DNA of 64,000 nucleotides from Rhizobium bangladeshense (GTDB taxonomy: Bacteria > Pseudomonadota > Alphaproteobacteria > Rhizobiales > Rhizobiaceae), in NCBI RefSeq assembly GCF_001662075.1, contig NZ_LYPL01000001.1, positions 62,001 to 126,000 of the forward strand, given 5' to 3'. Positions 1 through 9,617 of this stretch are shown one piece after another. The notes beneath the pieces are model-generated. The model saw nothing but the letters and a program-made list of their open reading frames with translations, was not told the DNA's origin and ran no database searches. Made by a program: the position numbers and the translations under genes. Position 1 is the first letter of the stretch. Each line of letters opens with the position of its first letter.

Positions 1-2
1 TC

Positions 3-800
3 GAGACCGCGAGCTCAGCCCTTCAGCAGGCCGGGCTTGAGGCCGGCGATGTCGATTGTGTGGTGACGGTCTCCTCGACCGGTTTTACGACCCCGAGCAT
101 CGATGCGCAGATGGCCCGCCGGATGGGTTTCAGGGCCGATATCGAGCGGGTGCCGGTCTTCGGGCTCGGCTGTGCGGCCGGCGTGTCGGGTTTTGCCATC
201 GCCGCGCATCTGGCGCGGAGCCGGCCGGGCGCCGTCGTGCTGTTCGTCTCGATCGAGCTTTGCACGCTGGCCTTCCGCCTCGATGAGCTGACGCGGCCGA
301 ACATCATCGCGACGGCGCTGTTCGGCGACGGCGCCGCCGCCTGCGTGTTGCGATCGGGCGACGGCGGGCTGGCGGAAGTGGAATCGACCGGCGAGCATCT
401 CTTTTCCGACACGCTCGATATCATGGGCTGGAAGATCGACGACGGCGGCTTCGGCATCGTGCTGGCGCAAGCCCTGCCGCCTTTTGCCGAGCAGGAGCTC
501 GGCCCGGCGGTGACGGCCATTCTCGCGCGAAACGGGCTGGCACTAGACGATATCGACCGCTTCATCTGCCATCCCGGCGGCACGAAAGTGCTGGCGGCGA
601 TGGAAAGCGCGCTTTCGTTGACACCGGGTACGCTTGATCACGAGCGCGGCGTGCTTGCCGACTACGGCAATATGTCGTCGCCGACCGTTCTCTTCGTGCT
701 GGAGCGGGCGATCCGCGCCGGATTGCCGGAGCGCGCCGCGATGATCGCCATGGGACCGGGCTTTTCGGCGAGCTGCGTGACGCTCAAGAGAACGGCATGA
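3..800 (+). CDS. Type III polyketide synthase (chalcone/stilbene synthase family), 3' part
   Basis: The 5' end lies outside the window: the frame is open to the left edge, so the internal GTG at 60 is not the start. About 265 residues are present. The thiolase-fold triad of type III PKS is visible: Cys in GLGCAAG (codon 171-173), His in FICHPGG (570-572) and Asn in DYGNMSS (669-671). The family condenses malonyl-CoA on acyl-CoA starters to give alkylresorcinols, pyrones or phloroglucinols; the product here is not predictable. The stop overlaps the ATG of a methyltransferase gene (ATGA), a pairing also seen in Streptomyces srsA-srsB, so an O-methylated phenolic lipid or pyrone is a reasonable inference. 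FabH-like enzymes share the fold, but the Cys/His/Asn spacing and context favour type III PKS. Confidence 0.88.
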   Translation, partial: ETASSALQQAGLEAGDVDCVVTVSSTGFTTPSIDAQMARRMGFRADIERVPVFGLGCAAGVSGFAIAAHLARSRPGAVVLFVSIELCTLAFRLDELTRPNIIATALFGDGAAACVLRSGDGGLAEVESTGEHLFSDTLDIMGWKIDDGGFGIVLAQALPPFAEQELGPAVTAILARNGLALDDIDRFICHPGGTKVLAAMESALSLTPGTLDHERGVLADYGNMSSPTVLFVLERAIRAGLPERAAMIAMGPGFSASCVTLKRTA

Positions 801-1300
801 TGTGGCCGTCGATCGCGCTGCTTGCCTTCGTAACGCTGCAGCGGCTGGGAGAGCTCGTCATCGCCCGGCGCAACACCGCCGCCCTTCTCGCCCGAGGCGG
901 CCGGGAAGTTGCCCCGGAGCACTATCCCGTCATGGTGGCAATACATGCCGCCTGGATCATCGGCCTCTGGCTCCTGGCACCGGGCAGGCCCGTCCAGCTC
1001 TTCTGGTTCCTGGTTTTCATGGGACTGCAGGCGTTACGGCTCTGGGTGCTGGCGACGCTGAAGGACCGCTGGACGACACGCATCGTCATCCTGCGGGGAG
1101 CGCCGCTCGTCAGCTCCGGCCCCTATCGTTTCCTGCGGCATCCGAACTATGCGATCGTCATCGGCGAGATCGCCACCCTTCCCCTCGCCTTCGGTCTGCC
1201 GGTCTACGCGGTCGTCTTTTCGCTTTTCAACGCCGCAATCCTGCATGTGCGCATCAAGGCCGAAAATGCCGCACTGGAAAGCGCAATGATTTTGAAATGA
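797..1300 (+). CDS. Isoprenylcysteine carboxyl methyltransferase (ICMT)-family protein
   Basis: A 167-residue integral membrane protein whose ATG overlaps the stop of the polyketide synthase gene (ATGA), indicating translational coupling. Hydrophobic segments lie near residues 1-20, 45-65, 70-90 and 125-150. The C-terminal half holds the family signature: GPYRFLRHPNY followed by an E in a membrane stretch, the SAM-binding region of ICMT/PEMT-like enzymes. True isoprenylcysteine methylation is unlikely in a bacterium. Relatives next to type III PKS genes (SrsB in Streptomyces) O-methylate alkylresorcinols, so methylation of the neighbour's product is the best inference. The function itself is untested. 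Confidence 0.85.
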   Translation: MMWPSIALLAFVTLQRLGELVIARRNTAALLARGGREVAPEHYPVMVAIHAAWIIGLWLLAPGRPVQLFWFLVFMGLQALRLWVLATLKDRWTTRIVILRGAPLVSSGPYRFLRHPNYAIVIGEIATLPLAFGLPVYAVVFSLFNAAILHVRIKAENAALESAMILK

Positions 1301-1372
1301 ATGCGATTTTTCGTTTGCGCCGTGGGATCGGCGGGGGCATTTTCAACCGATGACAAAGCGGAATGCAGGGGA

Positions 1373-2620
1373 ATGACCAAGAACGCAATCGTGCTCGGCG
1401 CCGGTATCGTCGGGGTGTCAACGGCTATTCATCTTCAGCGGCGCGGCCGGCAGGTGACGCTGATCGATCGGAAGGATCCGGGCAGCGAAACCTCCTTCGG
1501 CAATGCCGGCCTGATCCAGCGCGAAGGCGTCGCGCCCTACGGCTTTCCCCAGCAACTCGGCCTGTTGCTGCGTTATGCACTCAACAACGAAATCGATGCC
1601 CATTATCATCTCAGTGCCTTGCCAAGCCAGCTCGCCTTTCTTGCCCGTTACTGGTGGAACTCGAATGCCCGGCGCCACGCGGTCATCACACGGGCCTATG
1701 CGCCGCTGATCGAAAACTCTGTTGCCGAGCACAAGGACCTGATCGAGGCCTCGCAGGCGCAGGCGCTGATCCGCAAGGACGGCTGGATTAAGATCTTCCG
1801 GACCGAGGCGACGCGCGACGAGGCGCTCGCCGAGGCCGCCCTTTGGCAGAGCGAATTCGGCGTGACCTATGACAGCCTCACGTCCGCCGATATCGCCCGC
1901 ATCGAACCCGATATTACCGTCCGTTTCGCCGGCGGTATCCGCTGGCGCGATCCCTGGTCGGTGCTCGATCCGCATGCGCTGACAGCGGCCTATCGCCGCT
2001 ATTTCGAGAGCCTCGGCGGCCGCTTCGTCACCGGTGACGCCGCCTCGCTCGGCCAGTTCGGCGCCGGCTGGAAGATCATGACCGGGGAAGGCCCGCTCGA
2101 AGCGGACGATGCAGTCCTCGCGCTCGGGCCGTGGGCGGCTGTCGCAACGCGCCGGCTCGGCTATTTCTTCCCACTCGGCGTCAAGCGCGGCTATCACATG
2201 CATTATGCCGCTAAAGGCAATGCCGTGCTTAACAACTGGATGCTCGATGCCGAACGCGGCTATCTCCTGGCGCCGATGCGCCGCGGTATCCGGCTGACGA
2301 CGGGAGCGGAGTTCGCAACGCTCGACGCGCCGAAGACACCGGTCCAGCTCGACCGGGCCGAAGCCGTGGCCCGCACGATCTTCCCGCTCGGCGACAGGCT
2401 CGATCCCGAACCGTGGATGGGCGCGCGGCCGTGTACGCCCGACATGATGCCTGTCATCGGCAAGGCGCCGCGCCATCAGGGCCTGTGGTTCGCCTTCGGC
2501 CATGCCCATCACGGGCTGACGCTCGGGCCGGTGACCGGCCGCGTGCTGGCCGAGCTCATCACCGGCGAAAAACCGTTCATCGATATTGCGGCCTATTCGC
2601 CGCAGCGTTTCAACCCGTGA
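1373..2620 (+). CDS. FAD-dependent oxidoreductase, D-amino-acid dehydrogenase (DadA)-like
   Basis: A 415-residue protein of the DAO superfamily. The chosen ATG at 1373 follows an AGGGGA ribosome site and starts directly before the dinucleotide fold (VLGAGIVGVSTAIHL, near residues 7-21). An in-frame upstream ATG at 1301 has no good ribosome site. GSETSFGNAGLI near residue 40 is the flavin-contact motif typical of DadA and glycine-oxidase relatives, and a C-terminal MPVIG segment with GHAHHGLTLGP closes the FAD site. The expected reaction is oxidative deamination of a D-amino acid or related secondary amine, passing electrons to the respiratory chain. The substrate is unknown. Its 3' end overlaps the convergent gluconokinase gene by 11 bp. 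Confidence 0.85.
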   Translation: MTKNAIVLGAGIVGVSTAIHLQRRGRQVTLIDRKDPGSETSFGNAGLIQREGVAPYGFPQQLGLLLRYALNNEIDAHYHLSALPSQLAFLARYWWNSNARRHAVITRAYAPLIENSVAEHKDLIEASQAQALIRKDGWIKIFRTEATRDEALAEAALWQSEFGVTYDSLTSADIARIEPDITVRFAGGIRWRDPWSVLDPHALTAAYRRYFESLGGRFVTGDAASLGQFGAGWKIMTGEGPLEADDAVLALGPWAAVATRRLGYFFPLGVKRGYHMHYAAKGNAVLNNWMLDAERGYLLAPMRRGIRLTTGAEFATLDAPKTPVQLDRAEAVARTIFPLGDRLDPEPWMGARPCTPDMMPVIGKAPRHQGLWFAFGHAHHGLTLGPVTGRVLAELITGEKPFIDIAAYSPQRFNP

Positions 2621-3149
2621 CGCCGAGAGCGGCAAGCCCTTTCAGGGCCGTCGCCGCGATGCCTTCCACCGTGTCGTCAATATCGACGGTGACGACGCCC
2701 GCCTCGCCTGTCGGCACTTCCAGCGTCGCCAGCTGGCTTTCGAGCAGCGAGACCGGCATGAAATGACCCTTGCGCTCACCCATCCGTTTGGTCAGCAAGG
2801 CCTTGGAGCCTTCGAGGTAAACGAAGAACAGGTTGCCGCCGGCCGCAGCCCGCAGCCTGTCGCGATAGATGCGCTTCAGCGCCGAGCAGGAGACGATGAT
2901 GCCCTCGCCTTTCTCCAACGAGGCCTTGATGTCTTCGCCGATGCGGTCGAGCCAGGGCATCCTGTCCTCATCGGTCAGCGGAATACCTTTCGACATCTTC
3001 TCGACATTGGCGGTCGGATGCAGCGCATCGCCTTCGACGAAGGCGAGGTGCAGGGCTTCCGCGAGCGTTTCGCCGACGGAGGATTTGCCACAGCCGCTGA
3101 CCCCCATGACGATAATTGCATGGGGCTCGTTCAACCGCTCTTCCGGCAT
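2610..3149 (-). CDS. gntK: Gluconokinase (GntK, thermoresistant type)
   Basis: 179 residues, the normal length for the family. It phosphorylates D-gluconate to 6-phosphogluconate, which enters the Entner-Doudoroff pathway; zwf-pgl-edd is in the same window. The P-loop GVSGCGKSSVG is near residues 16-26. The substrate region follows (FVEGDALHP near 37-45, then MSKGIPLTDEDRMPWL), and SCSALKRIYRD near 87-97 is the conserved gluconokinase helix. It lies 27 bp after the dppF gene on the same strand, so it may be cotranscribed with the transporter, although no functional link is obvious. The last codons overlap the convergent oxidoreductase gene. Confidence 0.93.
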   Translation of the reverse strand: MPEERLNEPHAIIVMGVSGCGKSSVGETLAEALHLAFVEGDALHPTANVEKMSKGIPLTDEDRMPWLDRIGEDIKASLEKGEGIIVSCSALKRIYRDRLRAAAGGNLFFVYLEGSKALLTKRMGERKGHFMPVSLLESQLATLEVPTGEAGVVTVDIDDTVEGIAATALKGLAALGVTG

Positions 3150-3176
3150 GATCCCTCCGAGACTCCGGCTTCCCGC

Positions 3177-4126
<950 letters not shown>

Positions 4127-4130
<4 letters not shown>

Positions 4131-5143
4131 ACCAGGTCTCCTGCAGTTTCATTGACCATGACGCCGGGATGCCCGAGCGGCTTGCCGTCTTTCAATGGAT
4201 AGTTGCACAGCGCCAGCCCGAGCTCCGGCCCCTGGCGCACAACACCGCGATCGCATTCGACCGTGGCATAGCCGCAGCGCGGCGCGAACAGACAGCCTGC
4301 CGGGCGGCCATGCTGGCCGGGAACGACACCCGCGATCGAGGGAAGACGCTGGCCGACTTTGGCGCGCTCCGGAAGCGCGGCGAGCAGGGCAGCGGTATAG
4401 GGATGGTGCGGATCGCGGAACAGCGCCTTCACCGGCTGCTCCTCGACCTTCTGGCCGGCATATTGCACCTGCACGCGTTCGGCGGTTTCGGCAACGACAC
4501 CCATATCGTGGGTGATCAGCACCAGCGCCATGCCGTGCTCCTTCTGCAGACGCACAAGCAGATCGAGGATTTGCGCCTGGATCGTCACGTCGAGCGCGGT
4601 CGTCGGCTCGTCGGCGATCAAGAGCTTCGGATTGCAGGCGAGCGCCATGGCGATCATCACGCGCTGGCTCATGCCGCCCGACATCTGGTGCGGGAAGTTC
4701 GACAGCCGATCCTCCGGTGCCGGAATTCCGACCAGGTTCAAGAGCTCGATCGAGCGTTGGCGACGCTCCTTCCTATTGAGGCCCATGTGGAAGCGCAGGG
4801 TCTCGCCCAGCTGGAAGCCGACCGTGAAGCACGGGTTAAGGCTCGACATCGGCTCCTGGAAGATCATCGCCATGTCCTTGCCGACGATCCTGCGACGCTG
4901 GCGGCCGGAAATGCCGCGCAGATCCTGGCCATCGAACTGCATACGGTCGGCGGTGATCTTCGCCGTCCAGGGCAAAAGCCCCATCAGGGCCAGCATGGCA
5001 ACGGATTTGCCCGAGCCGGATTCGCCAACGACGGAGAGGATTTCACCCTTGTCGCAGGCGAGCGAGACGCGGTCGACGGCGCGGAAGAGACCGGAAGAGG
5101 TCTGGAATTCGACAGTCAGGTTTTCGATTTCGAGAAGTGGCAT
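4127..5143 (-). CDS. dppD: Dipeptide/oligopeptide ABC transporter ATP-binding protein DppD
   Basis: 338-residue ATPase subunit. The ATG at 5143 shares bases with the dppC stop (TGATG); a GTG one codon upstream is possible but less likely. Walker A is GESGSGKSV, the Q-loop FQEPMSSLNP, the signature MSGGMSQRV, Walker B LLIADEPTTALDV, and the H-loop lies in LITHDMGVV. The C-terminal cysteine-containing domain (CLFAPRCGYATVEC...LCNYP) is present. Together with DppF it forms the heterodimeric motor of the transporter. The tight overlaps on both sides place it inside one operon. Confidence 0.93.
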
Positions 5144-6033
5144 CACGACCTCTTCAGCTTGGGGTCAAGCGCATCGCGCAGGCCGTCACCCATCAGGTTG
5201 ATGGCAAGAACGGTGATGAGGATTGCAAGACCCGGGAATGTTACGACCCACCAGGCGCGCGAGATGAACTCACGGGATTCGGCGAGCATGGTTCCCCATT
5301 CGGGTGTCGGCGGCTGGGCGCCCATGCCGAGAAAGCCGAGGGCGGCGGCATCAAGGATCGCCGCCGAGAAGGCGAGCGTCGCCTGGACAATCAGCGGCCC
5401 AAGACAGTTCGGCAGGATCGTCTTGAACATCAGGCGCAGGGTGCCGGCACCGGCGACACGCGAGGCAATGACATATTCCTTCTCGCGCTCTGAAATAACA
5501 GAGGCGCGCGTCAACCGCACGAAATGCGGCTGGTTGACCAACGAAATCGCAATCATCGCGTTGGTCAGGCCCGGCCCCAGCACGGCCACCAGCACGAGAG
5601 CAAGCAGCAACGACGGGAAGGCCAAGATGATATCCATCAGGCGCATGATCGCCGTATCGATCTTGCCGCGGAAATAGCCGGCCACCAGGCCGATCAGAAC
5701 GCCGCAGATGACCGAAAGCGTAACGACGACGACGCCGATGAAGAGCGAGAAGCGTGCGCCGTAGATCAGGCGCGACAGGATATCGCGGCCGACAGCGTCG
5801 GTTCCGAGCGGGAAGGAGATGGTGCCGGCTTCCATCCAGGCCGGCACGGCGAGCAGCGCCTCGCGGTTCTGCTCGTTCGGCGCATGCGGCGCAAAGATCG
5901 GCGCGAAGATTGCGACGACCAGGATAATGATGAAAATGACGAGGCCGATGACGGCGCCCTTGTTGCGGGAGAAATAGTGCCAGAACTCCGCAGCGGCGGA
6001 TGGCTGGCCGGTTTTGACGGTGACCGTGCTCAT
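5143..6033 (-). CDS. dppC: Dipeptide ABC transporter permease DppC
   Basis: 296-residue inner-membrane permease. There is an N-terminal transmembrane helix near residues 28-50, a periplasmic segment containing PLGTDAVGRDILSR (a conserved DppC/OppC motif near 78-90), and the five-helix core. The EAA-type coupling loop is ASRVAGAGTLRLMFKTILPN near 195-215. It pairs with DppB to form the channel. It starts 9 bp after the dppB stop and its own stop overlaps the dppD start. Confidence 0.92.
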   Translation of the reverse strand: MSTVTVKTGQPSAAAEFWHYFSRNKGAVIGLVIFIIILVVAIFAPIFAPHAPNEQNREALLAVPAWMEAGTISFPLGTDAVGRDILSRLIYGARFSLFIGVVVVTLSVICGVLIGLVAGYFRGKIDTAIMRLMDIILAFPSLLLALVLVAVLGPGLTNAMIAISLVNQPHFVRLTRASVISEREKEYVIASRVAGAGTLRLMFKTILPNCLGPLIVQATLAFSAAILDAAALGFLGMGAQPPTPEWGTMLAESREFISRAWWVVTFPGLAILITVLAINLMGDGLRDALDPKLKRS

Positions 6034-6042
6034 GGACCGCTC

Positions 6043-7047
6043 CTAGTAACGAATGCGCGGATTGATGAAGCCGTAAAGGACATCAACAATCAGATTGACC
6101 AGCATGATGACGCCGGCGATCAGCAGAAGGCCGCCCTGGACCACGGCGTAATCGCGCTTAAACACCGAATCGACCATCCATTTGCCGATGCCCGGCCAGG
6201 AGAAGATCGTCTCGGTGAGGATGGCGCCAGCAAGAAGAACGCCGATCTGCAGGCCGATCGTGGTGATGACGGGGATCATCGCGTTGCGCAGCGCATGCAC
6301 GCCGACGACGCGCAACGGCTTTAAACCTTTCGAGCGAGCCGTGCGGACGTAGTCCTCGCCCAGAACCTCGAGCATCGCCGAGCGCGTCTGGCGGGCGATG
6401 ACGGCAAGCGGGATGGTGGCCAGCACGATTGTCGGAAGGATGAGATAGCTGACAGCCGAGGAAAACGCCCCCTTCTGGCCCGACAGCAGGCTGTCGATCA
6501 GCATGAAGCCGGTGACCGGTTTGAAGAAATACATTAGCGAGATGCGGCCGGATACAGGCGTCCAGCCGAGGTAGCCGGAGAAGAAAATGATCAGCAGCAG
6601 GCCCCACCAGAAAATCGGCATGGAATAGCCGATCAGGGCGATACCCATCACGCTCTGATCGAACCAGGTGCCTCGCTTGACGGCGGCAAAGATGCCGGCG
6701 GGCACGCCAAGACAGACGGCGAGCAAGATGGCACAGAAGGAAAGTTCGAGTGTCGCCGGAAACAGCGTCAGGAATTCGCCGAGAACGGGCCGCTTGGTGA
6801 CGATCGAGGTTCCGAGATCGCCCTGCAACACCTTACCGAGATAATCGAAATACTGCACATACATGGGCCGGTCGAAACCGAGATCGTGCATGATCTGGGC
6901 GTGCCGTTCCGGCGCCATGACACGTTCACCGGACAGAAGCATGACGGGATCGCCGGGGAGCAGGCGGATGAACGAGAAGGCAATGAGGGAAACGCCGAGG
7001 AATGTCGGGATCAGCACCGCAAGGCGGCCGATGAAAAAACGCAACAT
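6043..7047 (-). CDS. dppB: Dipeptide ABC transporter permease DppB
   Basis: 334-residue permease of the DppB/OppB type. It begins with the family's N-terminal helix (FFIGRLAVLIPTFLGVSLI) and the RLLPGDPV motif. The EAA loop near residues 235-255 reads TARSKGLKPLRVVGVHALRN, and the C-terminus is GFINPRIRY, both characteristic. An 87-bp gap containing a strong hairpin separates it from dppA, so dppB is probably expressed at a lower level than the binding protein. Confidence 0.92.
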   Translation of the reverse strand: MLRFFIGRLAVLIPTFLGVSLIAFSFIRLLPGDPVMLLSGERVMAPERHAQIMHDLGFDRPMYVQYFDYLGKVLQGDLGTSIVTKRPVLGEFLTLFPATLELSFCAILLAVCLGVPAGIFAAVKRGTWFDQSVMGIALIGYSMPIFWWGLLLIIFFSGYLGWTPVSGRISLMYFFKPVTGFMLIDSLLSGQKGAFSSAVSYLILPTIVLATIPLAVIARQTRSAMLEVLGEDYVRTARSKGLKPLRVVGVHALRNAMIPVITTIGLQIGVLLAGAILTETIFSWPGIGKWMVDSVFKRDYAVVQGGLLLIAGVIMLVNLIVDVLYGFINPRIRY

Positions 7048-7066
7048 GGCAGATGTCCAATAGTTT

Positions 7067-7095
7067 CCGGCGGTCAGGGGGTGCCTGACCGCCGG
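7067..7095 (-). terminator. dppA-dppB intergenic hairpin
   Basis: A perfect 12-bp inverted repeat (CCGGCGGTCAGG / CCTGACCGCCGG) around a 5-nt loop, located in the 87-bp gap between dppA and dppB. On the coding (minus) strand no T-tract follows, so it fits an mRNA 3'-end stabiliser or partial terminator better than a full terminator. Hairpins in this position commonly raise binding protein over permease levels. Confidence 0.75.
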
Positions 7096-7134
7096 CTGCG
7101 CCCAGCTCTGCCGGGCATTCTTACATTATTCTTG

Positions 7135-8730
7135 TTATTCGGATACGTCGACGCCGTCGAAGCGGTGAATGCCGAGCGGGTCCATATGGAAGCCGGAGAC
7201 CTTCTTGCTCATCGGAACGAAGACGAGCGAGTGATCGAGGGTCGCCCACGGGGCTTCCTTCTTGAAGATCAGCTGCGCCTGCTCATAGGCCTTGGTGCGC
7301 TCGCCGACATCGGCGGTCAGTTTGGCCTTGGTCATCAGGTCGTCATATTCCTTGTTGCACCACTGGGCGCGATTGTTGCCGCCGACGGCATCGCAACCGA
7401 GCAGCGTATCCATGAAGTTGTCAGGGTCGCCGTTGTCGCCGGTCCAGCCGAGGATGACGGCGCCGTCGCGCTTCACGTCGGAAGAGAGCTTCAAATATTC
7501 GGCCCATTCATGGGTAACGATCTCGACCTTGACCCCGACCTTGGCGAAGTCGGCCTGGATCAGTTCGGCGGCACGGCGCGCGTTCAGCATGTAGGGACGC
7601 GACACCGGCATCGCCCAGACCTTCATGCTGAGATCCTTGACCCCGGCATCGGCGAGCGCCTTCTTGGCGGCGTCCGGATCGTACTTGTCGTCCTCGACAG
7701 CATCGTTATAGGACCACATCGTCGGCGGGATCGGGTTCTTGGCAACGGTGGCCGCACCCTGGAAAACGGCGTCGACGATCGCCTGCTTGTTGATCGCCAT
7801 GTTGAGCGCGCGGCGAACCTCCGGCTTATCGAAGGGAGCCATCTGCGTGTTGTAGGCGAGATAGCTGACGTTGAGACCGGGCTGCTCGAGGACCGTCAGG
7901 TTCTCATCCTTCTTCAGTTCGGCAACGTCGGCGGCATTCGGATAGGGGATCAGGTGGCATTCGCCGGCCTTCAGCTTCTGAGCACGGACGGCGGCGTCAG
8001 AGGTGATGGCGAAAACCAGATCGTCGATCTTTTCCTTGCCCTTGAAATAGGTTTCGTTCGCCTTGTAGCGGATGACGGCATCCGGCTGATAGGCGACGAA
8101 GGTGAAGGGGCCGGTGCCGAGCGGCTGCTGGTTGAGCTGCGACATCTTGCCGTCGGCCGCGAGCTTGTCGGCATATTCCTTGGAGACGATCGAGGCGAAA
8201 TCCATGGCGAGGTCGGCCAGGAACGGCGCTTCCGGGTGGTTGAGCGTGAACTTGACCGTGAGGTCGTCGACCTTCTCGACCGACTTGATCAGCTCCGGGA
8301 AGCCCATGCCGGCGGCGTATTCATAGGAACCGCCTTCGACATACTTATTCCACGGATTGTCGGACTTCAGCTGGCGCTCCAAGGAGAACACGACGTCATC
8401 GGCGTTGAAATCGCGCGTCGGCGTAAAGAAGTCGGTGGTCTGGAACTTGACGCCGGGATGAAGCTTGAAGGTGTATTCCTTGCCATCGTCCGAAACGCTC
8501 CAGCTATCGGCCAGACCGGGTTCGATCTCGGTGCCGCCATGCTTGAATTCGACGAGGCGGCTGTAGACGGTGCGCGACGACGCGTCGAAGGTCGTCCCTG
8601 CCGTGTAGAGGCTCGGGTCAAAGCCTTCCGGCGAGCCCTCGGAGCAATAGACAAGGGTCTTGGACCAGGCCGACGTCGCCATGACCGAAATCAGGGCCGT
8701 CGCTGCCAGCATGACAGAGATCTTTTTCAT
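7135..8730 (-). CDS. dppA: Periplasmic dipeptide-binding protein DppA
   Basis: 531-residue SBP_bac_5 protein with an N-terminal signal peptide (KK, hydrophobic stretch, ATSAWS, about 23 residues). The mature start KTLVYCSEGSPEGFDPSLY closely resembles E. coli DppA, and NADDVVFSLERQ is the family signature. It captures di/tripeptides in the periplasm and delivers them to DppBCDF. In R. leguminosarum the homologous dpp genes next to rirA are reported to import delta-aminolevulinic acid, so that substrate is plausible here. The gene is first in the operon and has its own promoter region with a direct repeat at 8863-8918. Confidence 0.93.
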   Translation of the reverse strand: MKKISVMLAATALISVMATSAWSKTLVYCSEGSPEGFDPSLYTAGTTFDASSRTVYSRLVEFKHGGTEIEPGLADSWSVSDDGKEYTFKLHPGVKFQTTDFFTPTRDFNADDVVFSLERQLKSDNPWNKYVEGGSYEYAAGMGFPELIKSVEKVDDLTVKFTLNHPEAPFLADLAMDFASIVSKEYADKLAADGKMSQLNQQPLGTGPFTFVAYQPDAVIRYKANETYFKGKEKIDDLVFAITSDAAVRAQKLKAGECHLIPYPNAADVAELKKDENLTVLEQPGLNVSYLAYNTQMAPFDKPEVRRALNMAINKQAIVDAVFQGAATVAKNPIPPTMWSYNDAVEDDKYDPDAAKKALADAGVKDLSMKVWAMPVSRPYMLNARRAAELIQADFAKVGVKVEIVTHEWAEYLKLSSDVKRDGAVILGWTGDNGDPDNFMDTLLGCDAVGGNNRAQWCNKEYDDLMTKAKLTADVGERTKAYEQAQLIFKKEAPWATLDHSLVFVPMSKKVSGFHMDPLGIHRFDGVDVSE

Positions 8731-8862
8731 AGTATTGTTTCCCGGTTGTTCTTTTTTGATGTCTGGAGACCGCAGATAGGCATCCCGATCGACGGTCGAT
8801 GGAACGACATTTATCTACTGAAAGCAACGGGCTACGGAGAAAATTTTTCCAGATGGACAATT

Positions 8863-8918
8863 TTAGAAATTTTCGGTCAAAAATCAGCCTCAATTAGAAA
8901 TATTCGGATAAAAACCAG
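8863..8918. promoter_or_regulatory. Two 25-bp direct repeats upstream of dppA
   Basis: The 335-bp gap between dppA and rirA is AT-rich compared with its surroundings. It holds two imperfect 25-bp copies (starting at 8863 and 8894, 21 of 25 bases equal) sharing TTAGAAAT.TTCGG..AAAAA.CAG. The 31-bp register is three helical turns, so a multimeric regulator could bind one DNA face 130-190 bp upstream of the dppA start. The TAGAAAT core is loosely Lrp/AsnC-like. Which regulator binds is unknown. Confidence 0.5.
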
Positions 8919-9011
8919 CGGAATTTCGTCGCATTTTGGATATTGTGCCCCCTCAGCTGCGCATTATGACAATTTCACGCATCCCCGAGCCCGGCGAAAA
9001 CGCCGCAAACA

Positions 9012-9043
9012 AAAACCGCGGCTGCCCGGGCAACCGCGGTTTT
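9012..9043 (-). terminator. Rho-independent terminator after rirA
   Basis: A 10-bp inverted repeat (AAAACCGCGG / CCGCGGTTTT) encloses an inner TGCCCGGGCA palindrome. Read on the minus strand, the hairpin ends in a T-tract (GGTTTTTG). It lies 23 bp after the rirA stop and separates rirA from the dpp promoter region. Confidence 0.85.
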
Positions 9044-9065
9044 AAAAGTCTGTTCTGCTGTGAAT

Positions 9066-9548
9066 TCAGGCGGCCGGGACGACGATCGCGGGCTTGCGGT
9101 ATTCCTGCTCGCCGGTCAGTCCAAGAAGGAAATTGATCTGCGGACGCGCCTTGACGAGATCGTCGATGGTATATTCCGATAGCACGGCAAAGAAGGCGTT
9201 GAGCGCCTTGCGCAGCGCCGAATTCAGGCCGCAGCTGTCGACCAGCGGGCACTCGACCATGCCGTCATCCTCGAAGCATTCGGCCATGGCGAAACTGTCT
9301 TCCGTTACCCGCACCACGTCGAAGAGGGTGATGTCGGCCGCCGGCTTGCCCAAGCGCACGCCGCCGTTGCGGCCGCGCACGGTTTCGACCAGACCTGCCT
9401 TGTTCAGCGGCTGAAGGATCTTGAAAAGAAAGAGTTCGGAAACGCCGTAAGCCTTGGCAATTTCCGGAATCCGGCTCAGCTGCCCTTCATTGGCAGCACA
9501 ATACATCAACATGCGAACCGCATAGTTGGTCTGCTTCGTCAACCGCAT
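9066..9548 (-). CDS. rirA: Rrf2-family iron-responsive regulator RirA
   Basis: 160-residue Rrf2 regulator. The N-terminal winged helix (MRLTKQTNYAVRMLMYCA, then AKAYGVSELFLFKILQPL and the wing VRGRNGGVRLG) binds DNA. Three cysteines at 91, 100 and 106 (AECFEDDG, VECPLVDSCG) are the cluster ligands of the family. RirA senses iron through an Fe-S cluster and represses iron-uptake genes when iron is sufficient in rhizobia. The ATG follows an AGGAG site. It is separated from dppA by a terminator, so the two are separate transcription units. Near-identity with the known Rhizobium protein makes the call secure. Confidence 0.95.
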   Translation of the reverse strand: MRLTKQTNYAVRMLMYCAANEGQLSRIPEIAKAYGVSELFLFKILQPLNKAGLVETVRGRNGGVRLGKPAADITLFDVVRVTEDSFAMAECFEDDGMVECPLVDSCGLNSALRKALNAFFAVLSEYTIDDLVKARPQINFLLGLTGEQEYRKPAIVVPAA

Positions 9549-9617
9549 GCCGATCTCCTGACTCGTGCTGTTCAGACCTATATAGGCGGTTTGCTAGTTT
9601 TGAACAATTCCAAAATA

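Noticed and set aside
3..59. A start of the polyketide synthase at the internal GTG 60
   Set aside because: The frame is open to the window edge with family-like residues before 60, and the remaining product would be far too short for a type III PKS.
8863..8918. Possible CRISPR remnant from two spaced repeats
   Set aside because: Only two imperfect copies, six bases between them, and no cas genes. A regulator site is the better explanation.
6886..9045. A 719-codon open frame on the plus strand opposite dppA and dppB
   Set aside because: It is antisense to recognised genes with strong motifs, crosses an intergenic region and has low-complexity composition. High GC in the third codon position of the real genes opens the opposite frames.
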